Assembly (NCBI RefSeq): GCF_026151205.1
Contig: NC_087072.1
Span: 1,445,375-1,509,374, forward strand
Reading direction: 5' to 3'
DNA length: 64,000 nucleotides
Origin: Bolinopsis microptera
Taxonomy: Eukaryota > Ctenophora > Tentaculata > Lobata > Bolinopsidae
Shown: in pieces, positions 44,101 through 51,655 of the stretch
Position numbering within the stretch: the first letter of the stretch is position 1
How the letters are laid out: each line of letters starts with the position of its first letter
Made by a program: the position numbers and the translations under genes
The notes under the pieces: model-generated
What the model saw: only the letters and a program-made list of their open reading frames with translations
Databases searched by the model: none
Told to the model about the DNA's origin: nothing

Positions 44101-46228
44101 ATTTTTTGCTTATTGTACGAAAAATTAATTTGCAAATTATCTGTTAAAGTTTTAAAAACGCAAAAAAAAGGATGAAAAATATTGGATTTTTGATGGTTTT
44201 GAATTTTAGGTTTAATTTTATAACCTATGTACCAGGACGCGCGCCGAGTTGGACTCGTCGACGGTCCGGTATTATTTGTAACAAATATTTTACGAGTATC
44301 ACCCGTTAAGTTTTGAATGCCTTCGAACATTAATTTTGATGTCAGTTCATAATTATGTCCGTTCATTTAATGTCCGGTAAAATATGGTCCGATAAGGTAT
44401 ATTAAGATTTAAAGTGGACGGTTAGAATTCAGTCAGTTAAACAAAAATTGATTTTACGGAATTTTGAACTTTTTGGGAATAATTTTTGAAGAAAAAAATG
44501 TTGTCATTATCGGTTTATCGGTTAGAAATTATTGCCGATAACCGATAGTAACTTTTTCACAAATTATCGCGGATAATTTTATCGCCGATAATATGCAAAC
44601 CCTAGAGTTTTAATACTTTCAACACTACTATATAACAAATAATTTGAGATTATGTGACTGATTAAATGCTGAAGATAAAAGAAATATATTCATTTTGCTA
44701 AGATTATGTTTGCGTTTCATTGCTCAACAGCTGTTCGAAGGATCAAATTTAAGAGAACCCTAGATATTAGTATTATAAGTTGACGGATAAGTAAGTAAGT
44801 AAAGTATAAGTATAAGTCTGCTTTGAAGTTTCCAAAATATTGTGTTTCAGAAGAGTCGAATCGAATAATTTTATAAACACATTTATTTTTTATTGCTCTT
44901 ACCCAATTCTTCTGTTACCACAATTTCAGCCACAACTAAGTGATCAGTACTCTTGCTTAGTTTCACAGTGTCTCCTTCGGTGTTACAGATCAGTGTGTAG
45001 ATCTGGTCTTCCTGCTCTAGTCCGTATGTTAGTTGGAGTGTTCCACAAGACTTCTGTTTTACCTCTCCCTGGTACACTGACACATCTACGTTGTTGTGCA
45101 AATCTAGGCATATCTTAAAATTGGCTTCACTTTGTACACACCAGTAATTATCAGGGTCATACCAGTTGGTGTAGAACGTGTAGTAGATAAGGACCTTGTG
45201 GATAAAGTAGGTTCTATCAAATTCTAGTTTTAACCAGCCTGCTCCGTTATCAGTTTCAATTACTGAATATGTTGAGAGGTCCTTATCAACTGCATATACT
45301 ACTGCAAAACTTTCATCGTCGTTTTCGTGAGTGTTTCCTTGTGTAACTGTTGTTGGAGTTACCTCTGCTACTTCGAGTTTTTGAACTGAGATGAAACAGT
45401 CGTATAAGATATTTTGTCAGACATTGATTATGTTCAACCATGACATATTGTGATTTTTCATGGTTGCCGAGAAAGTTTTTAATGTTGCTTTGTTAGGTTT
45501 GACTGCCTACTTTATCAAAATTTAAAAATAGTTCAATTTTAATTTAGACAGTACCTTTGCCAATAATTTCAACTTCAGTCACAGCTATGTGTCCTGTACT
45601 CTTGCTGAGTTTCACAGTGTTTCCTTCAGTGTTACAAATCAGTGTGTAGATCTGGTCTGCCTGCTCTAGTCCGTATGTTAGTTGAAGTGTTCCACAAGAC
45701 TTCTGCTTTACCTCTCCCTGGTACACTGACACATCTACGTTGGTATGGGAATCTACGCATATCTTGAAATTAGCTTCGCTTTGAGCACAATAATCACTAG
45801 GATTGTACCAGTTGTGGTAAAACACACGGTAGATAAGGACCTGGTGGATAAAGTAGGTTCTATCTAACTCTAGTTTTAACCAGCCTGCTCCGTTATCAGT
45901 TTCAGTTGCTGCTACTGTTGAGAGGTCCTTATCAACTGCATGTGCTACACCATCAATCGCCTCGTTTCCATTCAAAGTCTTTCCGTGTGTAACTCTTGTA
46001 GGAGTTATTTCTGCCATCTTTACCTTCCGCACTGAAATATTATTATAATTTGTAAATTTCACGTATTTCGGACACTTTGTCACTTCTCATTTCCAAAATA
46101 TTGCCCTGTTGACTGCTAATTGCTGAAAACCTTGACTTAATGGACCTACCCTTTGTAAGTTCACCATCTGCGTCACCAAAGACAGTCCACGCCATCATTA
46201 TAACGAACACTATGAGTTTCAGCATCAT
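41130..46228 (-). CDS. Secreted protein: two F5/8 type C domains, kringle, sushi-like end
   Basis: Minus-strand exons: 46228-46150, 46031-45555, 45385-44903, 43309-43174, 42876-42829, 42633-42557, 41296-41130 (TAG). All GT-AG, phases join, 1,467 bases (488 residues). Exon 1 is a signal peptide ([20 protein letters not shown]). Exons 2 and 3 each encode a discoidin/fucolectin-type domain ([20 protein letters not shown], then [23 protein letters not shown] and [16 protein letters not shown]), strongly alike, hence a tandem duplication. Exons 4-6 make a kringle: [44 protein letters not shown]. Exon 7 resembles a sushi domain ([26 protein letters not shown]). Such domains bind glycans, lipids or proteins extracellularly. 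An alternative end exists: reading through the exon 3 donor gives a stop at 44883 with AATAAA. Confidence 0.9.
41335..44604. mobile_element. Inverted hAT-like ends bracketing the three kringle exons
   Basis: TAGGGTTTGCATTATCGG at 41335 and its inverted counterpart CCGATAATATGCAAACCCTA ending at 44604 have subterminal CCGATAA / TTATCGG repeats, a style of hAT-type ends. No transposase is seen inside, only exons 43309-43174, 42876-42829 and 42633-42557. The 8-bp flanks (GATATAAG and GAGTTTTA) do not match, so these may be two separate solo ends and not one element. Confidence 0.4.
43981..44005. repeat. Homopolymer C25
   Basis: A run of 25 C, flanked by ACCCACCA and TTTTTTGAC. It lies in the F5/8-kringle intron and may be unstable or a sequencing weak point. 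Confidence 0.95.
44612..44648 (+). repeat. Dispersed 37-bp repeat core, copy 2
   Basis: Same 37 bases as 33753-33789 (opposite strand there). It directly follows the hAT-like end at 44604 in an intron of the F5/8-kringle gene. Confidence 0.85.
44882..44887 (-). terminator. Possible intronic polyadenylation signal
   Basis: AATAAA on the minus strand overlaps the stop at 44883 that is reached if exon 45385-44903 is not spliced. It would produce a short form with only the signal peptide and two F5/8 domains. Confidence 0.4.
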
Positions 46229-47000
46229 GGTGCGCTGAAACTGCCTTATCTCGTACTATGTACTGATAAAGTTTAAGATAAACTAACCAGTGCCACAAAA
46301 CCAATGCTGTAAAGATAAATGTGAGCTAGTGTGCCTCTACAGAGAGCACCTCAACTCGACTAATAGTTTCCTTATGGATCATTCCTAGAGCCCTGCTCTC
46401 TTAACTGAACTCACAAAGGAACAAAGGACGGACTGGCTAAGCTGAGTAATTATCTCATATAGTTTAATGATCATTGTTCTCTGGGTCCTGGTAGGTCGAG
46501 GAATCGTGTGTATTACACCCCACACCTAGCAAAGTTTTACAACACTCTCTTTAAGTTTTTAGAGTTATTTATAATAAACGTCCATCTTCTAGATGTTAGG
46601 CACCTCTTGAAGTCTAGACATAGCCTTTACAATTACAATTATAATAAAAGGTGAGACCAGAATATGTTATCAATTATAACCCGGTCTTTATTAGTAAAGT
46701 TTTCAGTAAGAAAAATATAGTATAAATAAGAATCTAATTTATTCATGCTATTTGCGTCCTACGATCAGTTCCATGGTATGAATGAGGAGACTGCATGGGG
46801 CTTCTAGGGAAAATGATAATTGCCTACTGTACCTTAGATCTACAGATTCCAAGGGTGTGTGGTCGTTTTCAATTAGGAACTGAGTTTCTTTATATTATTG
46901 AATGAAGTTTTAAGCTTAATAACTAATAAGCTTTCAGTTCGGAACTTGGTCGGACCAGAAATTCTGTGTCCCAATTTAAGAAGACAAATACCTGCTTGCC
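46229..47000. other. Upstream of the F5/8-kringle gene; no gene seen
   Basis: Contains the presumed promoter just above 46228, but no TATA-like site can be assigned with confidence. An AATTATAATAAAAGG stretch lies near 46640. Confidence 0.35.
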
Positions 47001-47170
47001 TAGGTCGATCCAGATGAAATCTGGAACGAGTTTCGTGACAGCGCTTCACTCCATTTATCTCTATCATTCATGAGCCAACGTAACTTATCAGGATCCAACC
47101 CAGTATCTTCTTGTAGGACGTCCGGAAAGGTCTTATGTGGTCGTCCTCTATACCGATGGCCATAAGAAGA
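47000..47170 (-). pseudogene. Short LINE C-terminal fragment
   Basis: On the minus strand the frame reads GHRYRGRPHKTFPDVLQEDT then GLDPDKLRWLMNDRDKWSEA. The RGRP..TF.D.L..DTGL...LR.LM.DR..W pattern is the C terminus of the same class of LINE as at 31324-31845. Only this tail remains. Confidence 0.8.
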
Positions 47171-47733
47171 CAAATACGTGATCACTAAAAATAGAAGTAT
47201 CACAAACAGATATAAATCGCATTATATACACATTTTACAAAACTTTTACTCTTATCATTTAAAAGAAGAAACAGCTATCATTTATAACTTAAACAGTTTT
47301 ATCAAGTTACTGGATGTCAAATGCACTGGCTTTCAAATTTGCGATGCAATTCTAAAAAAATCCAAAATAAGTAAAAAATTTCATTCAGCAACGAAATAAA
47401 ATATTGTTAGTGTGACGATTTTCACATCTATAAATCGATATCTTGTACTGCAAATGAAGATCCTGGTCTTAGAAACAGATTAAAATATTATTCAAATGTT
47501 TAACTAAGATGAGCATGAACAATATTACAACATGGGAGCGATCCCACAAAAAATAGAAAAAAAAGTAATCTGGATAAGTCCTTTTCTGAATAATATGTCC
47601 ATCTGGAAATACTTCTATCAATTACCGACAAAAAGAAACAATAATGGTTTCCCAAAATAGTCTGTGAACAGTGTGCTTATATGCGTAATGTTCCAGGACC
47701 ATGGTAAAATGTCTGAGATTAGATGCTGTATAG

Positions 47734-48118
47734 CTAGCTGTAAAGTTTCCAGTTTTTAGATTTCCTCTTCTCGGGTAAGGCAGGTAGAACTTCTGTTAGT
47801 CTCTTGTAAGTTGTGTTCATTATCTGGAAAAGTGATAATTGTTAAGGAAAGGAACTTTATCAGCTTCAAATTAGTCATTAGCGGGTTCTCTGCTGATGTT
47901 CTTCTAAACTTTTAGTTGGAAAATATTTCAACTTCAAGTACTATACGATAGGTAATGCGAGAGTTATCATTATACATGGACGATTTCAATGTAGGTGAAG
48001 TTATAGTGAAAGTGAGCTACCTTCAAGCGAGTACGTTGTCTGGAGTTGATAGCAAGGCGCTTACTACACAGTACACACCTCGTTTGGAGACTGGTACTTT
48101 CTTCTACTTTGTCTGAAC
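47734..48118 (-). CDS. Last two exons of an unidentified gene
   Basis: Minus-strand exon 48118-48021 (acceptor after TATATATATCACAG, donor AAG|GTAGCT) reads SDKVEESTSLQTRCVLCSKR then LAINSRQRTRLK, and holds one CxxC pair. The terminal exon 47823-47734 (acceptor TTTTCCAG) reads IMNTTYKRLTEVLPALPEKR and ends in WKLYS and TAG. The internal phase joins at 0. Upstream exons should lie above 48118 and end in phase 1, but I did not find them. The CxxC followed by basic residues could be half of a zinc-binding module. Function unknown. Confidence 0.5.
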
Positions 48119-48140
48119 CTGTGATATATATATTGCGTTA

Positions 48141-48177
48141 AATACTTTCAACACTACTATATAACAAATAATTTGAG
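48141..48177 (+). repeat. Dispersed 37-bp repeat core, copy 3
   Basis: Same 37 bases as the other two copies, followed here by CTGAAGATGGCGTTGACGCC, a sequence not shared with them. It lies just upstream (minus sense) of exon 48118-48021. Confidence 0.85.
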
Positions 48178-49325
48178 CCTGAAGATGGCGTTGACGCCGA
48201 AAATGTGCCCTTACTCCTAACTTCCTTGTTTCACTTGTCCTTGTCTCTTCCAACCGGATATTATCCAACTATCAGTATTTTAATAGAGTCCACTAAATAC
48301 TTCGGCTCCTCACCCCAATACTTAAACCCTCCGCTCATTGATTTCAAGCCAATAATTGAGCGATTATCTTCCTCGAAAATATCATAACTCAGATAATATG
48401 TTCAAAATACAAGCAAAATGACCTACTTTGATAATTGTGAAGATGTCACCGACCGAATCCTTGTCTTAGGAGTTTCAAACCAAACATTGGAGAACTATCC
48501 TGTCGGATGGTTGTACATTAATTATAGTCAGTGTTAGTATTAATGAGCTACTAATTAACCGTTTAATACACTAATTTAACTTGATCAGTAAAGAATTAAA
48601 CTTAATCAGTGAAGGATGCAGGCTGGTGTATTTCTCAGTAGAGACTTCTAAAAATCTTTTAATAGTCCATAACATCTGATCTTTTTCTCGAACGGCATCT
48701 TGTTCTCCTTATTGTGCTAATTCCGGGAAGCATTCTCATGAATTTTGCTTAAGCGATTTCAATTAACTTACGTTTTATAAAGTTAAACTTCCATTTTTTA
48801 TCAATTATACCCATGGTTTTCCAGGCACTGTATCCACTAGAGTTCAGTTCAGCGATTCATATTGTTTAAATTTTTCCTCTTCCTATTTTTGTTTTATGAC
48901 GTGATTGTGTCAACCCACCAAAATGAAAAGTCTTAAACGCAAATATAATGACGACTGAAATAACGACTGCCCTCCCATTGAGAGGCTCCCAACGCAACCG
49001 GCCACAAATAATTATGCTCGTGTATACGCGTAGTGTATCGTTTATACACTACACATAATACATAATTCACTACACATAATACATAATAAAGCCAGTAGTT
49101 AGTCTAATGATGTGTAAAGCACAACATCTTTCGTCATAATATCATTATTTCGTAGTCCAGTGTAAAATATTGCATCATAAACTTTGTTTAGATAAATTAT
49201 TGATGTCATGAAATGACATATTATATGTTTTTCAATATGCGTTGCGAGCTCCCAAAAGGGTTTATATTTTAAGTAGACCATTTGAAAATATCTTTTACTG
49301 CGGACTGCCGTCTGCCACATATATA
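48178..49325. other. Intergenic, no supported gene
   Basis: Sequence at 48560-48670 resembles 40541-40620 (GATCAGTAAA..AATGCA, TCAGTGAAG/TCAGTAGAG), so a diverged dispersed repeat is present in both. CACTACACATAATACATAA is duplicated at about 49050-49088. ORFs of 60-79 codons lack domains. Confidence 0.4.
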
Positions 49326-49370
49326 CAGGGTGGGCCAAAAGTCAGTACCCATACGTTGGCCTTAACTTCG
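49326..49370 (+). mobile_element. Solo mariner-like end
   Basis: CAGGGTGGGCCAAAAGTCAG preceded by TA, then CATACGTTGGCCTTA, shared with 3307-3352. No matching opposite end is found nearby. Confidence 0.6.
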
Positions 49371-49505
49371 TGAGATCATCGTTTTATTTTGTTCCTATGC
49401 TTACTTTGAATTCTTTCATAATGTTATATTTAGTGTTTACCGTGACTTATGTTACACTCAGTAGGCACCAATGTTTTGGATCAGCCGAAATAGATTTAAC
49501 AAATG

Positions 49506-50172
49506 TTTTTTAACAAAAATTACATCAGATGGCAAGATTGATAAAGAAATAAGTGTCAGGATTAGAAAAGCAACCGGAGCTTTTAACCAACTCAACAACA
49601 TTTGGAAGAATAAGAACATAAGCATTAACAACAAAGTGCGAATCTACATCGCAGCTGTTCTTACCATTCTGACCTATATGGATGTGAGATATGGAACACG
49701 ACTCAAGTGCAGACAAAAAGATTGGAGTCTTTCCATCAGTACTGCTTAAGAAGAATCCTGAGAGTGAGGTGGTTCCATCGAGTAAGTAATGAGGATGTTT
49801 TAAGAAGGGCATCAATAACTGCTCTTGCTGACATAATAACAACAAAACGGCTGCGTTGGTTTGGACATGTCAGTAGAAATAGAATGCCTGAAGATCGGTT
49901 ACCCAACTATTTACTCGAATGGAAACCCAAGCATGGGAAGAGATCAAGAGACAGGCCTAGGAAGAGCTTAAATGATGTATTTATTGAGGATGCTGAGCAG
50001 AGATTGGATCGTAATGGACTCACGATTCATGATCGTATAAGAAGATTAGCTGCAGACCGAAAGGGATGGAGAAATGTTACCCGCCGAAGTTGTATAATAC
50101 AAAATATAATGACGCAGTCGACGCAGACTAATCCTTTTGGATGGAGATCTCGCCATGTAACATGTATGTATG
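49506..50172 (+). mobile_element. 5'-truncated LINE fragment with 44-bp target duplication
   Basis: Flanking 49462-49505 and 50173-50216 are the same 44 bases (TAGGCACCAATGTTTTGGAT ... TTTAACAAATG) with two differences. The 3' end before the right copy is a CATGTATGTATG tail. Coding remnants read KITSDGKIDKEISVRIRKAT and VRIYIAAVLTILTYMDVRYG, then after a frameshift near 49720 RLESFHQYCLRRILRVRWFH, RLRWFGHVSRNRMPEDRLPN and RSRDRPRKSLNDVFIEDAEQ. These are C-terminal motifs of RTE/CR1-like reverse transcriptases. Confidence 0.9.
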
Positions 50173-50216
50173 TAGGCACGAATGTTTTGGATCAGCCAAA
50201 ATAGATTTAACAAATG

Positions 50217-51571
50217 GTTTGCACAAGTTTTTCTCACTCTGGAATCTAGCTGCAGTCTGGTGGTGTTGAGTTTCATGAATATTTCTCTAACCTTCATAAT
50301 TACTAAGTCATGCTGAATTGCTTCATTGCAGATATTTTGGTCTTGTGTAATGTGTAAATGTAATTTACAAATTAAATTTACAAATTGTAAAATAGTAACA
50401 TTTATTTGAATTTTGACTTGAAACTATACCGAGTTACATTATTTTACCAGCTAGCCAGCGCAGCGGTAATTATTTTTCTTGGTAACCCTACACCTAAAAT
50501 ATGTACTTCCTTCATGTTGTAGGACTAGGCGATGACGTTCTGAACATGCTGTAGTTTTGAACTTTTATTGATGATTTGCCACATCGACTGTGTTTCGTTT
50601 TCCGTGTAAGCCTGTACTTAATACTTTAATAGTACCATTCCAGATTGGAGCAAGTTAACCGGTCTTGTCCCTTGTTTAGTCATTAACCAGGCTGGTACTG
50701 GCGACTGATTGCTGATACGTCATTCTTGTATTTTTAAAACTTATATCATATATTGCATTATTGACAAACATTCTTACTTATTACACTCCACACCTGGTGT
50801 ATTAATATTATACACTCCGTGGTATTTAATTGAAACTTAATCTCACGCTAGATTTTCACTCACTATACATTTTGTACTATAGCTTCCAGAACTTTCAGTC
50901 TGGCTTTTAGTTTGGGTTGTATTGTGTTTGTTTGAGAGTTTGGAAGTCTTTAGACTGTTCATGGTTTACTCGAATTAATCAGTTATGAGCTCGAGGATAA
51001 ATACACCACCAGCTTGCTTGTACTTGGTGCTATGCACTTACAGCACGGAGATCGAACTCTTAATCTCTCAGTTATAAAATCCCATTCACGCCAACAGACC
51101 ACTGTCCACCAAGCCCGACGGCATTCCACATTTATGACAATATAATAAATCATGGTAATAATTAGTAATTATTACGAATATCAATTATTATCAAAAATTG
51201 ATTTTAATTTCAATATCATTGAGTTTGACAATACACCAATATTCAGTGTCTAGTGTTTATATATGAGACAATTGTTAAGTGATATGTGACTCAGTTTAGT
51301 GCAACGTGGAGTCGTTAAATCAGCTACCCAAAACACAGGTTAACATATTTTTAGTTAATTACTGACAGTAATCAGCATGTAGTGGCATCTGATTGAATAT
51401 GTAAAAAATATGCTATTCCTATCCGTTCTAATTGCCTTGCTGTCAAAGATAACGTAGGCATTTTCAGAAATCGACATACAGAGAATAATGTTAAATCGAA
51501 GAACAAAAGCCGATTACATCAGCAAATAAAGGTAAGAAAAGAATATATTGGACAAAAAAGATTCGTGACAC
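50217..51571. other. Upstream of the NERD-helicase gene; SINE-like remnant
   Basis: AT-rich with no gene. 51030-51118 on the minus strand looks like a decayed tRNA-derived SINE head: GAGTTCGATCTCC resembles a B box and TTGGCGTGAATGGG an A box. The promoter of the gene starting at 51572 should lie at the right end, but no clear site is visible. Confidence 0.4.
51030..51118 (-). mobile_element. Possible tRNA-derived SINE head
   Basis: On the minus strand, GGTGGACAGTGGTCTGTTGG leads to TGGCGTGAATGGG (A-box-like), and 30 bases on GAGTTCGATCTCC (B-box-like, close to GGTTCGANNCC). Spacing fits a tRNA-like promoter. No second copy in the window confirms it. Confidence 0.35.
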
Positions 51572-51655
51572 ATGACTGACATGTCCCACACTGACATGTC
51601 CCACACTGATATGCCCCACACTGACATGTCCCACACTGACATGTCCCACACTGAT
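51569..51655. repeat. 15-bp repeat at the start of the NERD-helicase ORF
   Basis: ATGTCCCACACTGAC occurs 5 to 6 times, one unit with ATGCCC. In frame it encodes Met-Ser-His-Thr-Asp repeats and supplies several in-frame ATG codons. Confidence 0.95.

Noticed and set aside
41335-44604. A complete 3.27-kb hAT element
   Set aside because: No transposase between the ends and no matching 8-bp target duplication; kept only as a bracketed-exon observation.
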